From positions 1 through 64,000 of the forward strand of contig NZ_JAEQNA010000012.1 of the NCBI RefSeq assembly GCF_016722895.1: 64,000 nt of DNA, given 5' to 3'. This document shows, one piece after another, positions 17,115-26,677 of this stretch (positions are counted from its first letter, which is position 1; the number at the start of each line of letters is the position of its first letter). Source of the stretch: Ramlibacter aurantiacus. GTDB lineage: Bacteria; Pseudomonadota; Gammaproteobacteria; Burkholderiales; Burkholderiaceae_C. The notes under the pieces are model-generated. The model was not told the DNA's origin and searched no databases. It worked only from the letters and a program-made list of their open reading frames with translations. Made by a program: the position numbers and the translations under genes.

Positions 17115-18796
17115 ACTACGTCCCGCCGCTGGCCGACAACCGCTACATCCTCTTGGACGTGCTGGACGCGCCGGCGCAACTGCGCCCCGCGCTCGGCGCC
17201 GAAGCCGCGGACCCCGAGCTGATGGACCCGGTGCTGGAAGAGGCGGCGCGCTTCGTCGGCGGCGTGGTCGCGCCGCTGCGCGCGGTGGGCGACCAGCCCG
17301 GCTGCCGCTACGAAGACGGCCGCGTCACCACGCCGCCCGGGTTCAGGCAGGCCTACCAGGCCTTTCGCGAAGCCGGCTGGCCGGCGCTGGCCTGCGCGCC
17401 CGAGGACGGTGGCCAGGGCCTGCCCTGGGTGCTCGAAGGCGTGCTGTTCGAGTGGCTGAACGCCGCCAACCACGGCTGGACCATGGCGCCGGCCCTGCTG
17501 CACGGCGCCTACGAATGCCTGCGCCACCACGGCAGCCCCGAGCTGAAGGCAGCCTACCTGCCCCAGCTGGCGAGCGGCGAGTGGCTGGCCACCATGGCGC
17601 TGACCGAGCCGCACGCCGGCAGCGACCTGGGCCTGGCACGCACCCGTGCCGTGCCACAGGCCGATGGCTCGTTCCGCGTCAGCGGCACCAAGATCTTCAT
17701 CTCCGGCGGCGAGCACGACCTCACCGACAACATCGTCCACCTGGTGCTCGGGCGGCTGCCCGATGCGCCATCCGGCCCCAAGGGCCTGTCGCTGTTCCTG
17801 GTGCCCAAGCTGCTGCCGGACGGCCGCCGCAACGGCGCCCACTGCGACCGCATCGAGGAAAAGATGGGCCTGCACGGCAGCCCCACCTGCGTCATGCGCT
17901 TCGACGAGGCGCTGGGCTGGATCGTGGGCGGGCCGGGCCGGGGCCTGGCCGCGATGTTCGTGATGATGAATTCGGCGCGGCTGCACGTGGCCCTGCAGGG
18001 CGTGGGCCTGCTCGACGCCGCGCTGCAACTGGCCCGCGGCTACGCAGCCGAACGCCGGCAGATGCGAGTGCCCGGTCCGCGCGACGGCAGCCAGCCGGCC
18101 GACTTCATCGAAGGCCATCCGGCCATTCGCCGCATCCTGGATACCCAGCAGGCCTGGGTCGACGCGGGCCGGGTGCTGGCCTACCAGACCGGCATCGAGC
18201 TGGACCTGGCCCGGTCGCATCCCGATGCCGCCCGGCGCGAAGCCGCGCAGCACTGGTGCAGCCTGCTCACGCCCGTGCTCAAGGCGGCCTGGACCGACCA
18301 GGGCTTCCACGGCGCCAGCGATTGCCTGCAGGTGTTCGGCGGACACGGCTACGTGCGCGAATGGGGCATCGAGCAGATCGTGCGCGACTCCCGCATCGCC
18401 ATGATTTACGAGGGCACCAACGAGATCCAGGCCATCGATCTGCTGCTGCGCAAGGTGCTGCCGGACGGCGGGGCCGCGCTGGGCGCGGTGCTGCTGCGCC
18501 TGGCGAGGGACCTCGAAGGCGACTCGCACGCGCCGCTGCTCACGGCCATCGACCGGCTGCAGGCCGCCACCGGCCGCCTGGCGCAGGCGGCGGCCGCCGC
18601 TCCCCAGGTGCCTTACTGGATCGCGGGCGACTACCTGCGCGCCACGGCCCTGGTCCTCATGGGCTGGGCCTGGTCACGGCTGGCCAGCCAGCCGGCTGCC
18701 GGCGACGAGCGGTGGCGGCGACCGGCCGAGGCCTTCCGCCGCTGGATCCGGCCGGAGCTGGACATGCGCCTGGGCATGCTCGAAACCGCCTCCTGA
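17111..18796 (+). CDS. Acyl-CoA dehydrogenase family protein (561 aa)
   Basis: Long-form acyl-CoA dehydrogenase with FAD-binding landmarks TMALTEPHAGSDLG and GTKIFISGGEHD, a helical C-terminal domain, and the catalytic-Glu region IYEGTNEIQAIDLLLRK. The closest described relatives are the large dehydrogenases of the DmdC/FadE5-like group. Electrons should pass to an electron-transfer flavoprotein. The start ATG 17111 overlaps the fcs stop (ATGA), so the two are translated together. In this setting it may oxidise the side chain of an aryl-CoA, making a beta-oxidative route possible; the substrate is inferred. Confidence 0.9.
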   Translation: MNYVPPLADNRYILLDVLDAPAQLRPALGAEAADPELMDPVLEEAARFVGGVVAPLRAVGDQPGCRYEDGRVTTPPGFRQAYQAFREAGWPALACAPEDGGQGLPWVLEGVLFEWLNAANHGWTMAPALLHGAYECLRHHGSPELKAAYLPQLASGEWLATMALTEPHAGSDLGLARTRAVPQADGSFRVSGTKIFISGGEHDLTDNIVHLVLGRLPDAPSGPKGLSLFLVPKLLPDGRRNGAHCDRIEEKMGLHGSPTCVMRFDEALGWIVGGPGRGLAAMFVMMNSARLHVALQGVGLLDAALQLARGYAAERRQMRVPGPRDGSQPADFIEGHPAIRRILDTQQAWVDAGRVLAYQTGIELDLARSHPDAARREAAQHWCSLLTPVLKAAWTDQGFHGASDCLQVFGGHGYVREWGIEQIVRDSRIAMIYEGTNEIQAIDLLLRKVLPDGGAALGAVLLRLARDLEGDSHAPLLTAIDRLQAATGRLAQAAAAAPQVPYWIAGDYLRATALVLMGWAWSRLASQPAAGDERWRRPAEAFRRWIRPELDMRLGMLETAS

Positions 18797-18800
18797 AGCG

Positions 18801-19256
18801 ATGTCAGAACGTCCCGAACTGCCCAGCGTGGAACAGGTCGACACCAGCTACCTCGAGGGGCTACTGGGCTACAACGCACGCCGCGCGGCGCTGGCGGTGA
18901 TCGACATCTTCATCGAGCGCATGGCCCCGTACGGCCTGCGCCCGGTGGATTTCTCCGTGCTGTCCCTGATCCGGCGCAACCCCGGCATCACCTCGCGGCA
19001 GCTTTGCGCCAGCCTGGGCATCCTGCCGCCCAACCTGGTGGGGCTGGTCAACGCGCTGGAAAAACGTGAACTCATCCGTCGGGAGCCCCATCCGCGGGAT
19101 GGCCGGGCCATGGGGCTGCATCTCACCGGCGCCGGCCAGAAACTGGCCCAGGACGCCGAACGCACCGCGACCGAGCTGGAATCGCAGGCCGCCGGCCGCC
19201 TCACCCCGACCGAGCTGCGCACGCTCAACCGGCTGCTGAAGAAGGTCTACGAGTAA
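18801..19256 (+). CDS. MarR family transcriptional regulator (151 aa)
   Basis: MarR winged helix: RRNPGITSRQLCASLGILPPNLVGLVNALEKRELI is the DNA-binding helix-turn-helix, followed by the wing RREPHPRDGRAMGLHLT. It begins four bases after the acyl-CoA dehydrogenase stop, so it is co-expressed with the aryl-CoA genes. MarR proteins in such clusters are usually repressors released by the CoA thioester; the palindrome at 14424-14442 is the likely site. Both points are inference from family and position. Confidence 0.9.
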   Translation: MSERPELPSVEQVDTSYLEGLLGYNARRAALAVIDIFIERMAPYGLRPVDFSVLSLIRRNPGITSRQLCASLGILPPNLVGLVNALEKRELIRREPHPRDGRAMGLHLTGAGQKLAQDAERTATELESQAAGRLTPTELRTLNRLLKKVYE

Positions 19257-19345
19257 GGCCGCAGGGCCCGGCGGCGCTATTGTTTGTGTAGCACCCCGCG
19301 CGTACACTCCGCCCAGGGCACAGCCCCGGCCGGAGAAGAATACGC

Positions 19346-19654
19346 ATGAGTTCCAGAGAGACCGCCGCCGTCACGCAGTTGCTCGCCCTGCTCGAAGCCC
19401 GGTATGCGCTGCGTGTCCTGTGGGCCCTGCGCGACGGCCATCCCCAGACGTTCCGGCTGCTGCAGGACAGCGTGGGCGGCATCACGCCCAACACCCTGAA
19501 CACCCGCATCAAGGAGTTGCGCGAGGCGGGCCTGCTCGACCACGGCGGAGAGGGCTACCAGCTCACCGCACTGGGCACCGAGCTGGTCCGGCGGATGGCT
19601 GAGCTGCAGGGCTTCGCCCTGCGCTGGTCGGTGGGACAGGCCCGGCGCAAATAG
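19346..19654 (+). CDS. HxlR-type winged-helix regulator (102 aa)
   Basis: Short winged-helix protein of the HxlR class: RYALRVLWALRDGHPQTFRLLQ, GGITPNTLNTRIKELREAGLL and the wing GEGYQLTALGTELV are the family elements in order. GGAGAAG precedes ATG 19346. It sits alone between the MarR gene and the FKBP gene, with about 90 and 50 bases on each side. It has no Cys, so thiol sensing is unlikely. Its target is unknown. Confidence 0.85.
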   Translation: MSSRETAAVTQLLALLEARYALRVLWALRDGHPQTFRLLQDSVGGITPNTLNTRIKELREAGLLDHGGEGYQLTALGTELVRRMAELQGFALRWSVGQARRK

Positions 19655-19704
19655 AGGGGGGCTACACTGGCCGGCTCTTTTTTCGAGCACAGAAAGACCA
19701 CCTC

Positions 19705-20055
19705 ATGAAGACCACCGCTTCCGGCCTGCAGTACGAAGACCAGCAGGAGGGCCAGGGCGCCGAAGCCCGCGCCGGCCAGCAGGTGCGGGTGCACTACACC
19801 GGTTGGCTCTACCAGGACGGCCAGCAGGGCGCCAAGTTCGATTCCAGCCGGGACCGCGGCGATCCTTTCGAGTTCTCGCTGGGCGCCGGCATGGTGATCC
19901 GCGGCTGGGACGAGGGCGTCGCCGGCATGAAGGTGGGCGGCCAGCGCACGCTGATCATCCCCCCCGAACTCGGCTACGGCGCCCGCGGCGCTGGCGGCGT
20001 GATCCCCCCCAACGCCACGCTGAAGTTCGACGTCGAGCTGCTGGGCGTGCGCTGA
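19705..20055 (+). CDS. FKBP-type peptidyl-prolyl cis-trans isomerase (116 aa)
   Basis: Single-domain FKBP of normal length: VRVHYTGWLY, KFDSSRDRGDPFEFSLG, VIRGWDEGVAGMKVGGQR, and LGYGARGAGGVIPPNATL give the active-site Tyr, Phe, Asp, Trp and Ile positions. It has no signal peptide, so it is cytoplasmic. It catalyses proline isomerisation during folding and stands just upstream of the grpE-dnaK-dnaJ chaperone genes, separated by a sigma-32-type promoter. Confidence 0.95.
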   Translation: MKTTASGLQYEDQQEGQGAEARAGQQVRVHYTGWLYQDGQQGAKFDSSRDRGDPFEFSLGAGMVIRGWDEGVAGMKVGGQRTLIIPPELGYGARGAGGVIPPNATLKFDVELLGVR

Positions 20056-20092
20056 ACCGGCACCGCGCCGACCCAGCTTTCGCAGCCCGGCG

Positions 20093-20120
20093 CTTGAAAT
20101 CGCAGGGCCTGCCCCCACGC
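20093..20120 (+). promoter_or_regulatory. Sigma-32-type heat-shock promoter of grpE
   Basis: CTTGAAA at 20093-20099, a 13-base spacer, then CCCCACGC at 20113-20120. This is close to the sigma-32 consensus (CTTGAAA and CCCCATNT with 13-15 bases between). It lies about 40 bases upstream of the grpE start. Confidence 0.7.
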
Positions 20121-20158
20121 TCCTGCAGTGCCTGAATTTCTGCAGATCCACAACAACC

Positions 20159-20932
20159 ATGTCCGATAACCGCACTGAACCGACCTTCGATCCCGACGCC
20201 CTTCCGGCCGACCTGGGGGCGGATCCCCGCGAAGCCTCCGCCACCGACCCCGCCGACCGGGCCGCGTTGCAGGCCCGCCTGGCCGAGCTGCAGGCCAAGT
20301 ACGACGAATTGCAGCGTCGCCACGTCGAGTTGGCGCACCAGCACGTGCGGGTCCAGGCCGAGTTGAAGAACCGGCCGGTCGAGGCCGCCGCCCCCACCCC
20401 GGCCGTGGCCGAGCCGCCGCCTGCCGCCCCCGCCGAGGCGCCCAGCGCCACTGATAACGCTGAAGTGCAGGAACTGCAGGGCCAGCTCGCGGAACTGCAG
20501 GCCAGGAATGCCGAGCTTTCCGAGCAGTTCCTGCGCGCGCAGGCCGACGTGCAGAACACGCGACGCCGCGCCGACGAGGAGATGTCCAAGGCCCGCAAGT
20601 TCGCCATCGAAGGTTTTGCCGAGAGCCTGCTGCCCGTCGCCGACAGCCTGGAAGCGGGCCTGGCCATCAAGGACGCCACGCCCGAGCAGATCCGCGAAGG
20701 CGCCGAGGCCACCCTGCGGCAGCTCAAGAGCGCGCTCGAACGCAACAAGGTCATCGAGATCAGCCCGCCCGTGGGCACCCGGTTCGACCCGCACCAGCAC
20801 CAGGCGATCTCCGCCGTGCCGGTGGACGGCGGGCAGGAACCCAACACCATCGTCAGCGTGCTCCAGAAGGGCTACCTCATCGCCGAGCGCGTGCTGCGCC
20901 CGGCGCTGGTGACCGTGGCGGCGTCCAAGTGA
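20159..20932 (+). CDS. grpE: Nucleotide exchange factor GrpE (257 aa)
   Basis: DnaK co-chaperone that speeds ADP release. The C-terminal half is standard GrpE: a long coiled coil, RRRADEEMSKARKFAIEGF, LLPVADSLE, and the beta domain GTRFDPHQHQAIS with QKGYLIAERVLRPALV. The N-terminal half is unusually long (E. coli GrpE has 197 residues). It holds an extra heptad-rich helix (LQARLAELQAKYDELQRRHVEL), an Ala/Pro-rich linker near 75-100, and then a second copy-like helix (QELQGQLAELQARNAELSEQ), so the coiled coil looks partly duplicated. A sigma-32 promoter precedes it. Confidence 0.96.
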   Translation: MSDNRTEPTFDPDALPADLGADPREASATDPADRAALQARLAELQAKYDELQRRHVELAHQHVRVQAELKNRPVEAAAPTPAVAEPPPAAPAEAPSATDNAEVQELQGQLAELQARNAELSEQFLRAQADVQNTRRRADEEMSKARKFAIEGFAESLLPVADSLEAGLAIKDATPEQIREGAEATLRQLKSALERNKVIEISPPVGTRFDPHQHQAISAVPVDGGQEPNTIVSVLQKGYLIAERVLRPALVTVAASK

Positions 20933-20939
20933 CGCGCGG

Positions 20940-20967
20940 CTTGAAACCACCGCCCCCCGCCACAAGT
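20940..20967 (+). promoter_or_regulatory. Second sigma-32-type promoter, upstream of dnaK
   Basis: CTTGAAA at 20940-20946 and, after 13 bases, CCACAAGT at 20960-20967, a partial match to CCCCATNT. It starts eight bases after the grpE stop and about 65 bases before dnaK, so dnaK can probably be transcribed separately from grpE. Confidence 0.5.
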
Positions 20968-21030
20968 TACACCGCAGACTGAATCGACCGGCCGCAGCGG
21001 CCACACCGCACAAGCATCAGGAGAAGACAC

Positions 21031-22980
<1,950 letters not shown>

Positions 22981-23006
22981 TTGCGGCATCCAGGCCTCAT
23001 CGGCTC

Positions 23007-23042
23007 GCCGCGTTGGCCTTTCCGGTCAACGCGGCTTTTTTG
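23007..23042 (+). terminator. Rho-independent terminator between dnaK and dnaJ
   Basis: GCCGCGTTG and CAACGCGGC pair as a nine-base-pair stem around an 11-base loop and are followed by six T. As no separate promoter for dnaJ is obvious in the short gap, this hairpin probably lowers dnaJ expression relative to dnaK by partial termination. Confidence 0.8.
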
Positions 23043-23063
23043 CTGCATCGGTGACGAAACAAC

Positions 23064-24206
23064 ATGGCGACCAAACGCGATTACTACGAAGTCCTGGGCG
23101 TGCCCAAGAACGCCTCGGACGACGAGATCAAGAAGTCCTATCGCAAGCTGGCGATGAAGTACCACCCTGACCGCAACCAGGGTGATGCCGCCAAGGAAGC
23201 GGAGAGCAAGTTCAAGGAGGCCAAGGAGGCCTACGAGATGCTCTCCGATGCCGAAAAGCGCACCGCCTATGACCAGTTCGGTCATGCGGGGGTGGATCCC
23301 AACATGCGCGGCGGCCCGGGCGCGGAGGGCTATGGCGGCTTCGCCGAGGCCTTCGGGGACATCTTCGGCGACATCTTCGGCCAGGGCCGCGCCGGTGGCC
23401 GCCCTGGTGGCAGGCAGGTGTTCCGGGGCAGCGACCTGTCCTATGCGATGGAAGTCACACTGGAGGAAGCGGCTGCCGGCAAGGAAGCGCAGATCCGCAT
23501 TCCGACCTGGGAATCGTGCGACGTCTGCCACGGCAATGGCGCACGGCCCGGCACGCAGGCCAAGACCTGCTCGTCCTGCCACGGCCAGGGCGTGGTGCAG
23601 ATGCGCCAGGGCTTCTTCAGCGTGCAGCAGACCTGCCCGCAGTGCCGCGGCACCGGCCGCATCATTCCCGAGCCCTGCCCCAACTGCAATGGCCAGGGCA
23701 AGGTGAAGAAGCAGAAGACGCTGGAGGTGAAGATCCCCGCCGGCATCGACGACGGCATGCGCATCCGCAGCGCCGGCAACGGCGAGCCGGGGATGAACGG
23801 CGGGCCGCCGGGCGACCTGTATATCGAGATCCGGCTGAAGAAACACGAGATCTTCGAGCGCGACGGCGACGACCTTCACTGCGTGGTGCCTGTGAGCATC
23901 ACCCGTGCGTCGCTGGGCGGCGAGATCGAGGTGCCCACGCTGGCGGGCAAGGCCGTGATCGAGATTCCCGAGGGCACCCAGCACGGCAAGCAGTTCCGCC
24001 TGCGCGGCAAGGGCATCAAGGGCGTGCGCTCCAGCTACCCCGGCGACCTGTACTGCCACATCAGCGTCGAGGTGCCGGTGAAGTTGTCCGAGCACCAGCG
24101 CAAGCTGCTCAAGGACCTGGACGAGTCGCTGCGCAAGGGCGGGGCCAAGCACACGCCCAGTGAAGGCAGCTGGACCGACAAGCTGAAGGGCTTTTTCAGC
24201 GCCTGA
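23064..24206 (+). CDS. dnaJ: Chaperone DnaJ (Hsp40, 380 aa)
   Basis: Class I DnaJ: the J-domain has the HPD motif (KYHPDRNQ) that stimulates DnaK ATPase, then a Gly/Phe-rich linker (GGFAEAFGDIFGDIFGQG). Four zinc-finger repeats of CxxCxGxG type follow (CDVCHGNG, CSSCHGQG, CPQCRGTG, CPNCNGQG), and then the two client-binding beta domains. The length is normal. It is separated from dnaK by a hairpin terminator. Confidence 0.98.
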   Translation: MATKRDYYEVLGVPKNASDDEIKKSYRKLAMKYHPDRNQGDAAKEAESKFKEAKEAYEMLSDAEKRTAYDQFGHAGVDPNMRGGPGAEGYGGFAEAFGDIFGDIFGQGRAGGRPGGRQVFRGSDLSYAMEVTLEEAAAGKEAQIRIPTWESCDVCHGNGARPGTQAKTCSSCHGQGVVQMRQGFFSVQQTCPQCRGTGRIIPEPCPNCNGQGKVKKQKTLEVKIPAGIDDGMRIRSAGNGEPGMNGGPPGDLYIEIRLKKHEIFERDGDDLHCVVPVSITRASLGGEIEVPTLAGKAVIEIPEGTQHGKQFRLRGKGIKGVRSSYPGDLYCHISVEVPVKLSEHQRKLLKDLDESLRKGGAKHTPSEGSWTDKLKGFFSA

Positions 24207-24301
24207 GCCGGGGCGGATGGAATGCCAGGTGAACCCTGCACGCAACGCCATGCCTGCTGCGGCTTGCCGCCGCCACGGCTGAGGCCAAGAATGGCGAGCT
24301 C

Positions 24302-24865
24302 ATGACGCTCAAGCTGTTCCGCACCACCGGCTATTCCACGATCCTCATGCCCGGCGAGGCCCGGCTCGCCCCGCACCCGGGCTGGGCCGTCTTCGCGGTG
24401 AGCCTGTGGATCGGAGTTGCGTGCAACGTGGCGCTGTGGCGGGCCCTGCTCGATCCACAGGCGTCAGCCATGGCCGCCGCGGCAGCCACCGCCGTGGTCA
24501 CCGGTGCGGTCACGGCGCTGGCACTGAGCGCCCTGTGCTGGCGCCGGACCTTCAAGCCCGTGGCCTCCGGCCTGCTCATGCTGGCTGCGGCGGTGACCAC
24601 CGGCGCCTGGTTGCAGGGCGGCACCCCCGCGGACCCGATGTCGCTGGCTCAGTCCTACTGGGTCTTTCCGGGGTGGGCCAGCCTGATCGGCTGGCGGGTG
24701 CCGCTGATGCTGGCGGTGCTGGGCCTGCTGCCGATGCTGGTGCTGTGGAACACGCAGCTGCGCCGACTGACCGGCCCGGCCCAGCTGCGGGCCAACCTCA
24801 AGGCCTTGGTGCTGGCGACGCTGGTGATCGGCGGTGCGGTGCTGCTGCACTGGATGCGCCGCTGA
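24302..24865 (+). CDS. Orphan DUF1705-like membrane domain (EptA N-terminal type, 187 aa)
   Basis: Five hydrophobic segments occur near residues 27-47, 55-82, 83-100, 122-145 and 162-182. The wording (VSLWIGVACNVALWRALL, WRRTFKPVASGLLML, GWRVPLMLAVLGLLPMLVLW) follows the membrane domain of lipid A phosphoethanolamine transferases (EptA, DUF1705). In those enzymes a periplasmic sulfatase-like catalytic domain comes next. Here the gene stops instead, and the radical SAM gene ends seven bases later on the other strand. So this is either a truncated remnant or a stand-alone membrane protein without transferase activity. The assignment rests on pattern only. Confidence 0.6.
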   Translation: MTLKLFRTTGYSTILMPGEARLAPHPGWAVFAVSLWIGVACNVALWRALLDPQASAMAAAAATAVVTGAVTALALSALCWRRTFKPVASGLLMLAAAVTTGAWLQGGTPADPMSLAQSYWVFPGWASLIGWRVPLMLAVLGLLPMLVLWNTQLRRLTGPAQLRANLKALVLATLVIGGAVLLHWMRR

Positions 24866-24871
24866 CCTCCT

Positions 24872-25978
24872 TCAAAACAGTCCCTGCTGTCCGTCCAGCG
24901 CAGGATGGCGGAACGCCGACACGTCCAGCGCCAGCCGTTCCCGGTTGAAGCCCAGGCGCTCGCAGGCCTTGCGGAACCGCTGCCCGATCAGCTGCGCCCA
25001 CGGCCCGCTGCCCTTCATGCGGGTGGCGAAGTTGGCGTCGTAGTCCTTGCCGCCACGCATGTCCTGGACCCTCGCCATCACCCGCTGCGCCCGCTGCGGG
25101 TAGTGCAGCTGCAGCCATTGGCGAAACAGCGGCGCGACTTCCCAGGGCAGCCTCAGCACGTGATAGAAGGCGCTGCGCGCCCCGGCCTCCCAAGCCGCCT
25201 GCAGCACCTGCTCCATGTCCTCGGTGAGGAAGGGAATCTGCGGCGCCAGGCTCACCCCCACTGGAATGCCCGCCTGCGCCAGCGCGCGGATGGTGCGCAG
25301 CCGGCGATGGGGCGCGGCGGCGCGGGGCTCGAGGCGGCGGGCGAGCTCGGCGTCAAGCGTGGTGACGGTGATGTACACGCCCGCCAGCCGCTGGCGCGCC
25401 ATGGGTGCCAGCAGGTCGATGTCGCGCTCCACGCCGCTCGACTTGGTCACCAGGGTCAGCGGATGCCGGCACGCCGACAGCACCTCGATCACCGAACGCG
25501 TCAGCCGCAGCTCGCGTTCGATCGGTTGATAGCAATCGGTGACGGTGCCGAGGGCCAGGGGGCGTGCCACGTAGCGCGGATTGGCCAGCTCGCGGCGCAG
25601 TTGCTCGGCGACGCCGCGCTTGGCGATCAGGCGCGTCTCGAAGTCCAGCCCCGGCGAGAGGTTCAGGTAGCTGTGGGTCGGCCGGGCGTAGCAATAGATG
25701 CAACCGTGCTCGCAACCTCGGTAGGGGTTGAGCGACTGCTCGAAGAAGATGTCGGGTGAATCGTTGTGGCTGATGACGCTGCGCGGCTGCTCCCAGCTCA
25801 GCTGCGTGGCCGGCGGCGGCAGCCCTTCCGGATCGTCCGGGTCGGCCGGCCAGCCGTCGTCGAAGAGCTCGCGGGCCTCGGTCTGGAAGCGGTGCGGCAG
25901 CCGGGTGGCCGCGCCTCGACCCTTGATCGCAGATAGCGGAACGGCCACTTGCACAGGGTCACTCGAATAGCTGTTCAT
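24872..25978 (-). CDS. PA0069-type radical SAM protein (368 aa)
   Basis: Radical SAM enzyme with the iron-sulfur motif in YRGCEHGCIYCYARPTHSY (C-x3-C-x2-C) near residue 105. The rest has the barrel pattern of the SplB-like/PA0069 family, including TVTDCYQPIERELRLTR and PVGVSLAPQIPF. The function of this family is not established. ATG 25978 is preferred over an in-frame ATG 99 bases upstream, because the upstream extension overlaps the likely control region of the next, divergent gene and resembles no family N-terminus. It converges on the DUF1705 gene. Confidence 0.85.
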   Translation of the reverse strand: MNSYSSDPVQVAVPLSAIKGRGAATRLPHRFQTEARELFDDGWPADPDDPEGLPPPATQLSWEQPRSVISHNDSPDIFFEQSLNPYRGCEHGCIYCYARPTHSYLNLSPGLDFETRLIAKRGVAEQLRRELANPRYVARPLALGTVTDCYQPIERELRLTRSVIEVLSACRHPLTLVTKSSGVERDIDLLAPMARQRLAGVYITVTTLDAELARRLEPRAAAPHRRLRTIRALAQAGIPVGVSLAPQIPFLTEDMEQVLQAAWEAGARSAFYHVLRLPWEVAPLFRQWLQLHYPQRAQRVMARVQDMRGGKDYDANFATRMKGSGPWAQLIGQRFRKACERLGFNRERLALDVSAFRHPALDGQQGLF

Positions 25979-26049
25979 GCATCCAGTATGGCAATTCGGT
26001 GCGGTATCGACAAGGCTTTCGCCAGTACACATGCCCTTAACGGATTTCC

Positions 26050-26093
26050 GAAATTTCAGTACTTCCTGAAAGTTCATGAGGAACGGCCATAAT
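26050..26093 (+). promoter_or_regulatory. Promoter and palindromic operator of the GbsR/MarR gene
   Basis: TTTCAG (26054-26059) and CTGAAA (26066-26071) form a perfect inverted repeat with six bases between, preceded by the overlapping palindrome GAAATTTC (26050-26057). A CATAAT box at 26088-26093 is a fair -10, which would put the transcript start very close to the ATG at 26102, so the mRNA may be nearly leaderless. The operator would cover the -35 region, fitting autoregulation. Confidence 0.45.
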
Positions 26094-26101
26094 CGCTGCC
26101 C

Positions 26102-26674
26102 ATGTCACTCCAAGACCGTCTTCCGCGCCTGAGCCGGGAGTTCGTCGCGCACTTCGGCGAGATGGGCAGCCGCTGGGGCATCAACCGCACCGTCGGCCAG
26201 ATCTATGCGCTGATCTTCATTTCCGAGCGGGCGCTCAATGCCGACGAGATCGCCGAAACGCTGGAGTTCTCGCGCTCCAACGTGAGCATGGGGCTGAAGG
26301 AGCTGCAGTCATGGCGGCTGGTGCGCCTGAAACACCAGCCCGGGGACCGGCGCGAGTACTTCGAGGCACCGGCGGACGTGTGGGAGATCTTCCGGGTGCT
26401 GGCCGAAGAGCGTCGCCGCCGCGAGATCGAACCCACGCTGTCGATGCTGCGCAGCGCGCTGATGGAGGAACCCGCCAACGAGTCCGACCGCCACGCGCAG
26501 GAACGCATGCGCCAGATGCACGATCTGATCGACCGCCTGCTGCGGTGGCTCGATGACGTGCAGAAGCTCTCGCCCGAGACCGCGCTGCAGCTCATGGGGA
26601 TGGGCAGCACCGTGACGCGGGTGCTCGAACTCAAGGACCGGGTGACCGGCCGCAAGCCTTCCAAGGAGAACTGA
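26102..26674 (+). CDS. GbsR/MarR family regulator of cytochrome bd genes (190 aa)
   Basis: GbsR-type winged helix: GRTVGQIYALIFISERALNADEIAETLEFSRSNVS contains the helix-turn-helix, then KELQSWRLVRLKHQPGDRREYFEA forms the wing. A C-terminal helical region (about 95-165) should dimerise. It ends three bases before cydA, so it is co-transcribed with the oxidase genes and is likely their regulator, perhaps through the palindrome upstream of its own start. The signal is unknown. Confidence 0.85.
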   Translation: MSLQDRLPRLSREFVAHFGEMGSRWGINRTVGQIYALIFISERALNADEIAETLEFSRSNVSMGLKELQSWRLVRLKHQPGDRREYFEAPADVWEIFRVLAEERRRREIEPTLSMLRSALMEEPANESDRHAQERMRQMHDLIDRLLRWLDDVQKLSPETALQLMGMGSTVTRVLELKDRVTGRKPSKEN

Positions 26675-26677
26675 ACG

